Assembly: GCA_903889135.1 (NCBI GenBank)
Contig: CAISWF010000044.1
Location: 1 to 42,664, forward strand
Direction: 5' to 3'
Length of the DNA: 42,664 bases
Origin: Candidatus Omnitrophota bacterium
GTDB taxonomy: Bacteria; Omnitrophota; Gorgyraeia; Pluralincolimonadales; Pluralincolimonadaceae
Positions 18,193 to 27,586 of this stretch are shown here, in pieces. Under the pieces are notes generated by a model. It was not told the DNA's origin and searched no databases. It saw only the letters and a list, made by a program, of their open reading frames with translations. A program made the translations under genes and the position numbers. Every line of letters begins with the position of its first letter. Within the stretch, counting starts at the first letter, position 1.

Positions 18193-19127
18193 ACGGGGAA
18201 GATAGATCGCCTGATAAGCGAGGTCAGGCCTTTTTCGAAATCTTTCGGCGGACCGATGAAAGATAATCCTACGAAGTAGAGGCCTCCGCTGGATCTCTCT
18301 TTATGCATAACGCTGCACTTTGCCTCGGCGGGTTTTTCATCCGGGGAAAATTGGATCTTGCATAAGAAATCCTTGCCATCGATATCTTTTGGGATCGAGA
18401 CCAGCATCCCGGTCCGTGAAATGTTCATTATCTTCACGACCGGAAGCCCGGCCTCCTCCTGCGGGCCCACCATCTCCGCCTTTACGCCGGGAAGAGGTTT
18501 TACCCTTGGAGAGTTGCGTCTTTCTACTACTATCCTGTCACGTCCCGCCGTCTTGGCTTCGTATAACGCCTTGTCCGCCACACTTACCAGGTCCTGGTAG
18601 TTCTCGCCGTTCAGGGGAAAAGACGATATCCCGGCGCTGAAATTAATGGTAGAGTTGACACTATTATCGGAGATCAACAGCGGAAGGGGGATCTGATTAA
18701 CGCTCTCCTTTACCCTTTCAAGGACGACAAGGGCCTCATCGCGATCCGCCTCGGGGAGCACTATCAGGAATTCTTCCCCTCCGTACCTGCCTACCGTGTC
18801 GATGTTCCTTACGTTCTTTTTAAGCGTTTGTGCGAAGATCTTCAGGACGAGGTTTCCCGCGGAATGGCCGCGCTTGTCGTTAATTTTTTTGAAATTGTCT
18901 ATGTCCAGCATTATGACGGCTACTTCCTTATGGTAACGCTTGCATCGGGATATCTCGTTCTCGAGTATCTCGGTTATCCATCGGAAATTGACGCAACCGG
19001 TAAGCTCGTCATAATGGGCGAGTTCGCGGTACTTGTCCTTAAGCCTCCTCTCTTTCACTACGAAATAGAGGGTCGCAAGGAAGAACAGCACCAGGTAAAA
19101 ATAATGTATCGGTATATATTTTTCCAT
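18189..19127 (-). CDS. Diguanylate cyclase-PilZ fusion
   Basis: A 312-residue protein with one N-terminal membrane helix (about residues 8-25), a GGDEF domain and a PilZ domain. The active site is GGEEF. Five residues before it lies RNID, a match to the RxxD inhibitory site, so synthesis of c-di-GMP should be feedback-limited. The PilZ part has the c-di-GMP-binding elements RNSPR (RxxxR) and NISRTG (N-x-S-x2-G). The protein would both make and sense c-di-GMP at the inner membrane. It is the last gene of the aldolase-Cache-OmpA operon, 7 bases after the OmpA-LysM gene. Its stop overlaps that of pgi. Confidence 0.92.
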   Translation of the reverse strand: MEKYIPIHYFYLVLFFLATLYFVVKERRLKDKYRELAHYDELTGCVNFRWITEILENEISRCKRYHKEVAVIMLDIDNFKKINDKRGHSAGNLVLKIFAQTLKKNVRNIDTVGRYGGEEFLIVLPEADRDEALVVLERVKESVNQIPLPLLISDNSVNSTINFSAGISSFPLNGENYQDLVSVADKALYEAKTAGRDRIVVERRNSPRVKPLPGVKAEMVGPQEEAGLPVVKIMNISRTGMLVSIPKDIDGKDFLCKIQFSPDEKPAEAKCSVMHKERSSGGLYFVGLSFIGPPKDFEKGLTSLIRRSIFPV

Positions 19128-19134
19128 TTCCTGC

Positions 19135-20106
19135 CTATTCTACCGGGATTACGATCTTCGTCCCGGCCTTGAGCTTATTCGGGTCTCCTATCTTATTTTT
19201 GTTGATCTCATAAAGATATTTCCACTTAGAGGGATTGCCGAGTTCTTTTCTCGCGATGGAAGAAAGCGTATCGCCTTTCTGCACTATATACTCCCTGGTG
19301 GAGACTTTTATTTTGCTCTCGACGTTCTTCTCTTCCTCGACGACATATTTCCCCTCTTCTACCTTCGTGGCCTGATCGAGCTGGGTTTCGCCGGGGGCCG
19401 GGATCATTACCTCCTCGACCTCGGCTATCATGAACTGGGCGTTGCGGTCCTTCTGCATCCCGACCAGGTCCGTGACCGGGGCGATGGCGTCGAGCTTTCC
19501 GCGGCTTACTATCTTGATACGGCTGTCAGGTATGCCGTTCTTGAGCATGAAATCTTTCACCGCGTCGGCGCGCTGCCTTCCCAGTTTCTCATTGTATTTT
19601 TCCGTCCCGCGGATGTCGCAGTTACCGGTTATAAGGATGCTGCAATCGGGATTATGCTTCAGCGTCCATACAGCCTCATTGAGGATCTTCTTGACGTCAA
19701 CGCGCAAATCGGATTTATTATAATCAAAGTAGATCTTTACGTTCTTTTTTATGTTCTTGATAAGCAGTGACGGCCTCAATTCCTGCGGCTTGGGAGGCGG
19801 AAGCTCTTCAGATTTGTAATCAAATATTATCTTATACAGGTATATGTAGCCCCTGTTCCCCCAAGGCGTGGCCGTACCGGGCTGCTGCGGCCACCACCAG
19901 TATCCTCCCATATCGGCATCTTTTATAGGAGCGGGTTTCGCGTCCGTAGGCCACCACTGGAACTGCTTCTGTAATTCCTGCATCTCGGGCTCGCGGTTGG
20001 CCTTCCTCTGCGCCCTGCCTATGAAGAGGCTTGAGGCAAATAAGGCCGGCGCGGTCATAATTATCAGCGCGATCAATACGTACCTGGACAACATCCTTTT
20101 CGACAT
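19135..20106 (-). CDS. OmpA-family protein with C-terminal LysM domain
   Basis: A 323-residue envelope protein. An N-terminal signal peptide or anchor (about residues 1-26) precedes a Pro/Trp-rich linker, an OmpA/MotB peptidoglycan-binding domain (KIYFDYNKSDLR; NEKLGRQRADAVKDFM) around residues 130-235, and one LysM domain (YIVQKGDTLSSIARKELG) at the end. Both domains bind peptidoglycan, so it likely ties an envelope structure to the wall. The order OmpA then LysM is less common than the reverse. It lies 7 bases upstream of the GGDEF-PilZ gene and 29 downstream of the Cache gene. Confidence 0.88.
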   Translation of the reverse strand: MSKRMLSRYVLIALIIMTAPALFASSLFIGRAQRKANREPEMQELQKQFQWWPTDAKPAPIKDADMGGYWWWPQQPGTATPWGNRGYIYLYKIIFDYKSEELPPPKPQELRPSLLIKNIKKNVKIYFDYNKSDLRVDVKKILNEAVWTLKHNPDCSILITGNCDIRGTEKYNEKLGRQRADAVKDFMLKNGIPDSRIKIVSRGKLDAIAPVTDLVGMQKDRNAQFMIAEVEEVMIPAPGETQLDQATKVEEGKYVVEEEKNVESKIKVSTREYIVQKGDTLSSIARKELGNPSKWKYLYEINKNKIGDPNKLKAGTKIVIPVE

Positions 20107-20135
20107 TTGAGCTTCCTCCTTTAAAATGTTTTAGC

Positions 20136-21266
20136 TCATTCCCCCCTGTTCCTGAGGCTCTCCTTGAGTTTATTCTCGATCTTCTTGCGTTCCTCTATCT
20201 CCAAATGTAACTGTTTATTTATAAGGTCCACGCATGTCTTTGACACGGAAAGTTCCGTGTTCTTTTTCTCGGACCTGTAAAATATGACCAGTGCGATTGT
20301 CAAAACGATGACGACGAATATTCCCGAGACCAGATTATCGCGGGCGTTCCTGTTGATGGGCCCTATTATCGAGCTGTAGTCCATGGCGACCGCGATAGAC
20401 CATATCTCGCTGCCTACCCTGATCGGCGTATACGAGACCAGCATATCCGCGCTATTGCTGTTGCCTTGGTCCAGCAGATACTTGATGACCGCGGTGCCCG
20501 ATCTCCCCCCGTTCATCTGATTTATGATCTCTTTCATCTTTAAGAACTCGGGATGCGACGGATTTTTCCCTAACAGATCTATGGCGTTTTTACCTATATT
20601 TTCCTTGTCCGAAGAGCTCAATATATTCGAGTCGTCGTCTATAACGACCGCGGATACCTTTTCCCGGCTGTTGATGTGTTCGATGAGCCTGTTTATCCTC
20701 TCCACGAGGACCAAAGCGCGGACTATTCCCACGAATTTCTTCCCGTCAAAAACCGGGTGCAGGTTGGATATTACCTTCCTTCCCGAAACGCTCTCGAATA
20801 CGCCGCTCGTGAATGTCTTATGCCCGGCGAGCATGAGGCTGATATCCGGCGCCTTCGAGAGGTCCATTCCTATGTAAGGGGCATTAAACGGCACGAGATC
20901 CACGATAACGCCTTTATCATCTGTCAGGGATAAGGAATCAGCCAGCCTTTCGATCTCTTTAAATGAATTTCCGAGAAGGTCCGTATTTTTTTTCTCTGTT
21001 CCGCCTCTATCCGCCATCGCATTAAGCAGGCGCGGGTCCGAACAAAGTTCGGAAAGCTCACCGTCGACATCGCCGATATATTTTTCTATGCTCTGGGCCT
21101 CGGAGCGGGCGATTATAGTCAGCTGGTTCTGAGCCTGCCTGACCATCGCGTTCTCGAAGTGATTATGGTTCTGCCAGGCGAGATACCAGATCGTGGCCAA
21201 AACGGCGGCGACTACCAGGAAGAACGGCGCCTTTCTGAAAATATTCCTGATCTTTCTGGAAAACAT
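20136..21266 (-). CDS. Orphan Cache-domain sensor without output domain
   Basis: A 376-residue membrane protein with an N-terminal helix (about 13-30), a long periplasmic Cache-like domain (about 33-310; phrases such as MVRQAQNQLTIIARSEAQSI and IGSEIWSIAVAM-like segments), a second helix (about 317-338), and a short charged coiled coil. The layout is that of sensors normally followed by kinase, GGDEF or MCP domains, but the protein stops here. No downstream frame continues it, so it is not a simple frameshift. Cache domains bind small organic ligands. It may signal through coiled-coil contact with the GGDEF-PilZ protein two genes on. Confidence 0.78.
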   Translation of the reverse strand: MFSRKIRNIFRKAPFFLVVAAVLATIWYLAWQNHNHFENAMVRQAQNQLTIIARSEAQSIEKYIGDVDGELSELCSDPRLLNAMADRGGTEKKNTDLLGNSFKEIERLADSLSLTDDKGVIVDLVPFNAPYIGMDLSKAPDISLMLAGHKTFTSGVFESVSGRKVISNLHPVFDGKKFVGIVRALVLVERINRLIEHINSREKVSAVVIDDDSNILSSSDKENIGKNAIDLLGKNPSHPEFLKMKEIINQMNGGRSGTAVIKYLLDQGNSNSADMLVSYTPIRVGSEIWSIAVAMDYSSIIGPINRNARDNLVSGIFVVIVLTIALVIFYRSEKKNTELSVSKTCVDLINKQLHLEIEERKKIENKLKESLRNRGE

Positions 21267-21279
21267 CCGATACCTTTCT

Positions 21280-22233
21280 TTATTGCGTATCCGCGCTACC
21301 TACGAGGCTCTCGTAAAATTCTTTGTAATCCTCTTTTTTATCGCTGTCGCGCAGGGCCATCGCGGCGCGGGGGTGCTCGTCAAGGATGCCTGTTATCGCG
21401 TACGGTATGATGTAGCCCCACTCCATCTTCTCCCTTAAAGGTATGAATTCTTTCGATATGAGGTCGAGCACCGGGCGTATATCGAATTTCGGGTTCTTAA
21501 GGAACCCGAGTATGAGTTCGAGCGGGCAGTTGCCGGCGGCCCTTCCCAGGCCGTAGACTGTCCCGTCTACATAATTCGCGTTGTGGATTATCGCTTCTAT
21601 CGTGTTGCCGAAGGCGAGTTGCTGGTTGTTGTGGGCGTGTATTCCTATCTCCTTGCTCTTTATTATGCTTTTGGCCTTCTTTACGAGGAGTTCGGTAGTC
21701 TCCTGGTACAGCGCACCGTTGCTGTCAACGATATAGACCACGCCGGCCTTGCACTCCTCCTCAAGCTGGTGGAAAGCCTCGGTAAGCTCGGCCTCAGGCG
21801 CCCTTGATATGGCCATTATATTGACCGTGGTCTCGTAACCCTTATCCGCGAACTGGTTGACTAGGAATATGGCTTTATCTATATCTTTTACATAGCAAGC
21901 CACCCTGATCATGGAGACCGGGCTTTCCTTGCGCGGCTTCACGTCCTCTACATCGACGCGGTCGACGTCGACCATGACCGAGATCTTCGTCTGCGATTCG
22001 ATCCCGTCGATGACCTTTTTTATCTCATCATCATCGCAGAACTTCCACCTGCCGTATTCTTTATCCGAGAAGAGCTTCTTCGAGTTCTTATATCCTATCT
22101 CCATGTAATCTATCTTGGCTTCCGAGAGCGCCTTATAAACCGCGCGGACGAACTTAAAATCGAAGTCGTGCTTATTTATGAGGCCCCCATCCCTTATCGT
22201 GCAGTCCAACACCTTTATTTTTTCCCTGAACAC
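21280..22233 (-). CDS. DRE-TIM metallolyase / HMG-CoA lyase-like aldolase
   Basis: A 317-residue TIM-barrel protein of the HMGL-like family. The start CTIRDGG matches the D-x-RDG metal and substrate motif, and HAHNNQ carries the metal His pair. These enzymes catalyse aldol cleavage or Claisen condensation; relatives include 4-hydroxy-2-oxovalerate aldolase and isopropylmalate synthase. The substrate cannot be read. The GTG start at 22233 is supported by AGGAGG nine bases upstream. It heads the operon with the Cache, OmpA-LysM and GGDEF-PilZ genes, an odd pairing that may hint at cell-surface sugar or lipid synthesis. Confidence 0.75.
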   Translation of the reverse strand: MFREKIKVLDCTIRDGGLINKHDFDFKFVRAVYKALSEAKIDYMEIGYKNSKKLFSDKEYGRWKFCDDDEIKKVIDGIESQTKISVMVDVDRVDVEDVKPRKESPVSMIRVACYVKDIDKAIFLVNQFADKGYETTVNIMAISRAPEAELTEAFHQLEEECKAGVVYIVDSNGALYQETTELLVKKAKSIIKSKEIGIHAHNNQQLAFGNTIEAIIHNANYVDGTVYGLGRAAGNCPLELILGFLKNPKFDIRPVLDLISKEFIPLREKMEWGYIIPYAITGILDEHPRAAMALRDSDKKEDYKEFYESLVGSADTQ

Positions 22234-22287
22234 TTAACGTTCCCTCCTTGAATTGGCTGAATGACCTGCTTATGCGGCAACTTGTAT

Positions 22288-22293
22288 ATTATA
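22288..22293 (-). promoter_or_regulatory. Weak candidate -10 box upstream of the aldolase operon
   Basis: A perfect TATAAT lies on the minus strand about 55 bases before the GTG start, but no convincing -35 is found at 16-18 bases. It is offered only as the best candidate in this 80-base gap. Confidence 0.35.
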
Positions 22294-22313
22294 TAACAAT
22301 TTCCCCTGCCGGG

Positions 22314-24107
22314 CTACTTCTTCTGTTTTTGCTCTCTAGGTATCACCGGCAGGATGACCCGGGAAGGATATTTGATGCCGCAATGAATATTTATAGCCGC
22401 CTTGCGCGTTTCGGCGCTCACGCTCTCGAGTTTGCCGGTCTGGAGGTTGCGCGAATATATGGGATACCAACTCGACATTATACATACCCTTATCCGGTGG
22501 CCTTTCAGGAAAGTATTGCCGGTCATCATGTTATCCAGCGTAAGCTTTACGACCTCCCCCTGTTTAAGCAGTTTTCTCTCCGGCAAACGGTCCCGGTAAC
22601 TGACGCGCAGCGCTTCCATGCCGGGGCTCATGAGGTTGAATGCGGTGCCGTCCGGCGCGACGTCGAGGAGCTTCACGAATATATCGCAATCCGGCGCGTC
22701 GCTTGAGAGATATACCTCGGCTTTTATATTTCCCGCGACTTCCAGGTCCTGCGTCAAGGGCTCGCTGTCAAAAGTGAGCACATCTTTCCTGCCGCTTATT
22801 TTCCGCAGGTCGTAAGCCCCGAAATTAGTCGCGAATTCATCTCTGACCGGGTCCGTCGGGTCGGCTATATAAGAACTCACCGCAACCGTCTTTACGGGCT
22901 CACCCGTTAATGTCCCCTGTTTTGTCTTATTACCGGACGGGGCCATATACATGGGGAACTCGACGGCTTCTTTAAGAGGCCAACTATCCGATTCGATCCA
23001 GCGATTATCGCCCATCACGAATATGGTCGCCGGTCTCAAGACCGAGATCCCGTTATCCGAGCCTTTTACATAACGGTCAAGCCAGTCCAATACCAATTTG
23101 TCATAATCCAACCCCGCGTTGGCGCTGAACTTGCGGTCGCCGGAAACGGATTTTTTCGTGCTGTCTACGCCGTGGCACCAGGGGCCGATTATGATCCTTG
23201 TCCGGGGGTCGGCCTGCCCTCTCCTGGCATCCAGCAGCCCGAGGTAATTTGCCGTGGCCCCTCCGGGCCCGTACGGCTCATCGTACCATCCGGAAATATT
23301 GAGCACCGCGGCGCGCACATTCCCGTATTTCGCGCCCAGGTCACCGTAGTCCCAGTATTTTTCATAAGGCCCATGACGGATCCAGTCGTAATAATACGGG
23401 GCGGTGTCTTTAAGGTACGGCATCTCGAGCGTCGGCAGGTAGCCCCGCAATTCCTTATCGCCTATCCTGTCATACTCTTTAACGGATTCATCGCAGTTGC
23501 GCGGCCCTTTCAGGTCCAGCCTTACGCGGGCGTCCGGCGACATCCATTTATACGCCCAGCCGATCCAATCCATCTCAAAGATCCCGCCAAAATAGACGCA
23601 TTGTCTCAACGTGGAGAAACACATGGCCGGAACCATGGCTTTTAAATGCGGGGGGTTCTCTGCTGCGGCGAGCCACTGCACTGCGCCGGGATATGAAAGC
23701 CCGAACGTCCCCACCGCGCCGTTCGACCAGGGCTGAAGGGCAGCCCACTCTATCGTATCGTAGCCGTCCTTGCCTTCGTTGAAGTAAGGGGTGAATTCCC
23801 CTTCTGAAGAGTAACGGCCTCTCACGTCCTGTATTACTACCGCGTATCCGCGCTTTACGGCATTTAAAAAAGTACTTTCGTTATCGGCGTCGCCCTCGTC
23901 TTTGCTATATGGGGTACGGAATACAAGGGCGGGAAACTTACCTTCTTTCGAGGGACGGTATATATTTGCTTTCAGTTTAACGCCGTCGCGCATCCGGACG
24001 ACGACGTCCTTTTCCTTATAAAATTCAAATTTTCCTGTTTCGCAACGGCCTGCCGCCGAAACAAAAAATAAAAATATTACGGCTGCGGCTATTTTATATA
24101 TTCGCAT
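22314..24107 (-). CDS. Secreted CocE/NonD-family S15-type hydrolase
   Basis: A 597-residue alpha/beta hydrolase with a signal peptide (about residues 1-22, ending AAGRCETG). The nucleophile motif is GLSYPG, and a catalytic His candidate lies in GPWCHG. The C-terminal part is a jelly-roll like domain usual in X-Pro dipeptidyl peptidases and cocaine esterases. Substrates may be acyl-peptides or esters; the family cannot say which. The start overlaps the HD-GYP gene by 14 bases, so they are co-translated. GGGGAA precedes the ATG. It is probably periplasmic or extracellular. Confidence 0.85.
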   Translation of the reverse strand: MRIYKIAAAVIFLFFVSAAGRCETGKFEFYKEKDVVVRMRDGVKLKANIYRPSKEGKFPALVFRTPYSKDEGDADNESTFLNAVKRGYAVVIQDVRGRYSSEGEFTPYFNEGKDGYDTIEWAALQPWSNGAVGTFGLSYPGAVQWLAAAENPPHLKAMVPAMCFSTLRQCVYFGGIFEMDWIGWAYKWMSPDARVRLDLKGPRNCDESVKEYDRIGDKELRGYLPTLEMPYLKDTAPYYYDWIRHGPYEKYWDYGDLGAKYGNVRAAVLNISGWYDEPYGPGGATANYLGLLDARRGQADPRTRIIIGPWCHGVDSTKKSVSGDRKFSANAGLDYDKLVLDWLDRYVKGSDNGISVLRPATIFVMGDNRWIESDSWPLKEAVEFPMYMAPSGNKTKQGTLTGEPVKTVAVSSYIADPTDPVRDEFATNFGAYDLRKISGRKDVLTFDSEPLTQDLEVAGNIKAEVYLSSDAPDCDIFVKLLDVAPDGTAFNLMSPGMEALRVSYRDRLPERKLLKQGEVVKLTLDNMMTGNTFLKGHRIRVCIMSSWYPIYSRNLQTGKLESVSAETRKAAINIHCGIKYPSRVILPVIPREQKQKK

Positions 24108-25503
24108 TTCCCCGGCCCAAAACCCTTAAAAAAGCTTCCACGATCCTGGGGTTGAACTGCGTGCCGCTGTTCCTCTTCAATTCCTCCGCAGCCGCCTCTT
24201 TGGTCAGCGGGCCCCTGTACGCGCGGGTTGTGGTCATGGCATCATAAGCATCCGCGACCGAAACGATCTGGACCAGGGTATTGATCTCATCGCCTTTAAG
24301 CCCGTCCGGATAACCTGTCCCGTCGTACCGTTCGTGATGCGACCTGACGATCGAAAGCATCCGCTTATCAAGGAATACCGGCCCGAGTATTTCCTCTCCC
24401 ATGACCGGATGCTCCTTGACCGTCCGCCATTCCTCATCGGTCAGTTTTTCCACCTTGTTCAATACCCTCTCATCTATGCCCAGCTTCCCTATATCATGGA
24501 GCTCAGTCACCTTTTTCAGCATGTCGGCTTCTTTTTCGGAGACCCCCATCTCGATGGCAAGTGTGCGCGCGTACTCGGAAACCCTGTCCGAATGTCCGCT
24601 CGTGTAACTGTCTTTTGCTTCAAGGCCTCGCACCAGCGATTGGACGATGCGGTAGAAATAATCCTGGAGGGCCTCTTTTGACGCGACGAGGCTTTCGGCC
24701 ATTTTATTAAAGGACTCTCCCAACCGGCCTATCTCATCCCTTTCCTTCATATGCACCCTGTAATTGAGGTCACCCGAGGCGAAATGCCTGGTCGCTTCCT
24801 CGAGCTTCTTGATCGGATCGGTCGCCCGCTTTGAGACCAAAACCCCCAGGGCTATGGAGATAAGCATACCCACGCCCAATACTAAAATAGCGCGCCGTAA
24901 GAGTTCCTTTTGTATTCCATAGACGTCCTGCGCGCTGATATCTATGCCGAGTATGGCTACCGTCTTGCCATCTTTGCCGCGGACCGGCGCGTAACCCGAC
25001 AGAGTGGCGCCCCATTCATCTACCATAAGTTTTTTGTCTACGGAAGGGCTTGCTAACGCCTTTAACATCTCGGGGAACCTGGAGGCGTCATATTTATCGC
25101 CCGGATACGAGGTGGCCCCGGATTCCCCCATGCTCTGGGCCCTGGGCTCGGGATCAACTATGAATTGCCATATGCCATTGTCGGTCCGGCCCATGGTATA
25201 TATGAAAAGTATTTTGGGGTTCGATTTTTTGATCAGCGATAATTTTTCGGCGATGGCGTTATACTGTAAACTTTTTGCGCCGGCGCGGCTGAGGGGGACC
25301 TGCATCAGGGTTTCCGGATCGACGGATAGGGCAGCGGTCTGGGCGACCATCTTGAGTTGTTCCCTGAACTGCTCGAATTGCGCGTTATAACTGAACTGGT
25401 ATATGAGGAGACTGCTGATCGCGGCCACCAAAAACAGCGAAAGGACGAGGGCCACCGTGATTTTGGAGCGGAAGCTCCCGAAAAAAAACTGGCTATTTTC
25501 CAT
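24094..25503 (-). CDS. HAMP/HD-GYP c-di-GMP phosphodiesterase
   Basis: A 469-residue membrane protein. A first helix (about 14-36), a periplasmic sensor region with a Cache-like fold, a second helix (about 210-232), a HAMP linker (DPIKKLEEATRHFASGDL region), and an HD-GYP domain are visible. The HD motif is LHDIGKLG and the GYP motif is HHERYDGTGYPDGL, both complete, so it should hydrolyse c-di-GMP. It counterbalances the GGDEF-PilZ protein 5 kb away. A strong promoter lies at 25538-25566. It is co-transcribed with the secreted hydrolase. Confidence 0.93.
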   Translation of the reverse strand: MENSQFFFGSFRSKITVALVLSLFLVAAISSLLIYQFSYNAQFEQFREQLKMVAQTAALSVDPETLMQVPLSRAGAKSLQYNAIAEKLSLIKKSNPKILFIYTMGRTDNGIWQFIVDPEPRAQSMGESGATSYPGDKYDASRFPEMLKALASPSVDKKLMVDEWGATLSGYAPVRGKDGKTVAILGIDISAQDVYGIQKELLRRAILVLGVGMLISIALGVLVSKRATDPIKKLEEATRHFASGDLNYRVHMKERDEIGRLGESFNKMAESLVASKEALQDYFYRIVQSLVRGLEAKDSYTSGHSDRVSEYARTLAIEMGVSEKEADMLKKVTELHDIGKLGIDERVLNKVEKLTDEEWRTVKEHPVMGEEILGPVFLDKRMLSIVRSHHERYDGTGYPDGLKGDEINTLVQIVSVADAYDAMTTTRAYRGPLTKEAAAEELKRNSGTQFNPRIVEAFLRVLGRGNANI

Positions 25504-25537
25504 AATGTATTCTCGCCTTCCCCGGTTTTAATAGAAT

Positions 25538-25566
25538 ATTATACGCATATGCCGCGGTTATATCAA
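25538..25566 (-). promoter_or_regulatory. sigma70-type promoter of the HD-GYP gene
   Basis: TTGATA (25566-25561) and TATAAT (25543-25538) are separated by 17 bases, about 35 bases before the ATG. The glycosyltransferase gene ends just 15 bases upstream of the -35 with no terminator visible. Confidence 0.75.
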
Positions 25567-25580
25567 GAAAACTCTGCAGG

Positions 25581-26324
25581 TCATGATAATTTTACGCGGG
25601 GATGCACCGCCGCCGAAAGCCGCCGGGCCCGGCTGATCACTTTAATGTAGCTTAGGCCCACTTTGAACAGGCGGAATTTTGACTTACCCATCCCGGCCCC
25701 CCTCTGTATCCATGATACCGGTACTTCGGCGATATTATATCCCGCCACGATCGGGAATATGCCGGTTTCGGCGTTTATCGCGAAATCATCGCTCTCCCAG
25801 GGAAGACCGCGGATTATCCCTGCCTTATAAAGTTTGAAATTATTGGTGAGGTCCTTCTGCTTTATATGGAAGAGCGCCCTGACTAAAAGATGGAACGAAC
25901 GGTTCATTATCTTCTTCATGAGCGGATAATTGACCAATCTACCGCCTTTCATATACCGCGAGCCTATCGCCCCGTCGCGCCCTTCCGATTCCGTCGCCTC
26001 GATAAGCGACCGCACCTCTTTTATATTCTCTATAAAATCCGAATCCATAGTAAGGACATAACCCGCTTTGGGGCTGACGTTCCTGAAGCCCGCCTTTAAG
26101 GCGGTCCCGGCCCCGCTCGGCTTGCCCTTCTCTATCAGCCTGACTTTGCCGTCGCGGCCCATCCGCTCCCGGACGATATCGGATGTCCTGTCAGTGCTGG
26201 AATCGCTGACCACGATGATCTCGAGAAGCTCATCGCCATAATCCCTCAGCAGGCCATCGATCATCCCGCCGATATTCTCTTCCTCATTATGGGCTATCAA
26301 AACGGCCGACAGGTTATTTTTCAC
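25581..26324 (-). CDS. Family 2 glycosyltransferase
   Basis: A 247-residue GT-A fold enzyme, probably of the dolichyl/polyprenyl-phosphate mannose synthase type. It has AHNEEENI at the N-terminus, VSDSSTDRT, and the metal-binding LTMDSDF (DxD). It has no membrane helix at the C-terminus, so it would act at the cytosolic face. GTG at 26324 is chosen because it overlaps the TGA of the upstream gene (GTGA, four bases); a longer start would run deep into that gene. It pairs with the GT87 protein, which would use a polyprenyl-phosphate sugar donor. Confidence 0.85.
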   Translation of the reverse strand: MKNNLSAVLIAHNEEENIGGMIDGLLRDYGDELLEIIVVSDSSTDRTSDIVRERMGRDGKVRLIEKGKPSGAGTALKAGFRNVSPKAGYVLTMDSDFIENIKEVRSLIEATESEGRDGAIGSRYMKGGRLVNYPLMKKIMNRSFHLLVRALFHIKQKDLTNNFKLYKAGIIRGLPWESDDFAINAETGIFPIVAGYNIAEVPVSWIQRGAGMGKSKFRLFKVGLSYIKVISRARRLSAAVHPRVKLS

Positions 26325-27586
26325 CGTGAAGCCGCTTTCTTGAGCCGCGGGGTCTGCCCGATAAGGATCTTCACCATCACCGCCCACAAGGCCATCGTAG
26401 ACCATAAAATGAATGAACCGCTTTTAAGGAAAGATACTCCTGCCAGGCAAGTGGAAATGAACAAGACTGAGGAGGCCGCAAGCAAGAATATCTTATCGGC
26501 GGCCGGGGCTTCCTTACGACCGGCATAATTAAGGGCTGCGAAATAAAAAACGAACGTCCAAGCCCAGGTATAATAGATGCAATATTGCGGAAGCATAAGG
26601 GCGAGCATCAGGAAGACCGGATAAGCCAGGCCCTCTGAAGTCTCTTTCGAATTTTTCCAGGCCGCGATACACGAGAACAGAACGATCACCGCCGACAAGG
26701 CCCTGATGAGCAGGTGAATTGACACCGGAGAAACGAGATAATGGAAATTTATGGTCCCGCCCGGCGCCAACAACCTTCCGATCGCGCCCGGCAGCGACTG
26801 GTTGCTGACCCTGAGGTCGAGGTAGGTCACGTAAGAAGCCGCGGCGGAGAACGGCTTGATGGCGCGATCGAACCATTGCTGCAGCAGATAGTTATTGAAC
26901 CCGACGCCGAATACCGCGGAAGGGACGAGGAAAAAAACGATGAAAACACCCGCGATGAAACTGAAGATGTATCTCCCTTTGCTTTTAATTATGAAATACA
27001 GGATAAAGACCAGTAACGGGCTGTATACGGTCAAAGCAAGGCAAAAATAGACGGCCGAAAAGAACATCTTTTTTTCCTTGAACAATAAAAGGGCTGCCAA
27101 CAGGAAAAGCAGGGCGATGAGTTTGTTCTGGCTGTTCGACAATTCATACAACAGGAAAGGTAACGCCAACATCAGGCTTATCTTCAGATTCCGCAGCCCC
27201 TCCTCTTTGGTCGGCGACGGGATAAGCCTGAGCAACATCAACCCGCTGAGAGCGACCGCAATGAGTTCGGCCAGGTACCAGGCGAATATGGAAGGCAGCA
27301 TGTCTTTGAAGTCAAGGGGATCTCCATAAAAGAGGGGCTCGATCTTCTTGCTCATCAGCATAAAAGGATATTGGATTATAGCCATTCCCGGGGCGTAACG
27401 GAAAAGCGGGCGGTTCGTGTCGGAGATATTTTCATACGGCGACTTCCCGTGCAACACCTGATCCACGCCGTATAGCCCCACCTTCAAGTCCCTGCCGCCT
27501 CTTAGGGAAAGGGAGTAGCCCGTCGCTATCACGGCGATGGAAACAACCGACCAGAAAATATAGTTAAAGATCGCGGACTTTCTCAT
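26321..27586 (-). CDS. GT87/DUF2029-like polyprenyl-phosphate-dependent glycosyltransferase
   Basis: A 421-residue polytopic protein with about ten membrane helices, and a conserved Asp-rich loop after the first (near [20 protein letters not shown]) typical of GT-C enzymes that use lipid-linked mannose. Such proteins add sugars to lipids or glycans on the outer face of the membrane. It overlaps the epimerase gene by 4 bases (ATGA) and the GT2 gene by 4 bases (GTGA). The three genes form one coupled unit. The assignment rests on hydropathy and general pattern, so it is moderately confident. Confidence 0.72.
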   Translation of the reverse strand: MRKSAIFNYIFWSVVSIAVIATGYSLSLRGGRDLKVGLYGVDQVLHGKSPYENISDTNRPLFRYAPGMAIIQYPFMLMSKKIEPLFYGDPLDFKDMLPSIFAWYLAELIAVALSGLMLLRLIPSPTKEEGLRNLKISLMLALPFLLYELSNSQNKLIALLFLLAALLLFKEKKMFFSAVYFCLALTVYSPLLVFILYFIIKSKGRYIFSFIAGVFIVFFLVPSAVFGVGFNNYLLQQWFDRAIKPFSAAASYVTYLDLRVSNQSLPGAIGRLLAPGGTINFHYLVSPVSIHLLIRALSAVIVLFSCIAAWKNSKETSEGLAYPVFLMLALMLPQYCIYYTWAWTFVFYFAALNYAGRKEAPAADKIFLLAASSVLFISTCLAGVSFLKSGSFILWSTMALWAVMVKILIGQTPRLKKAASR

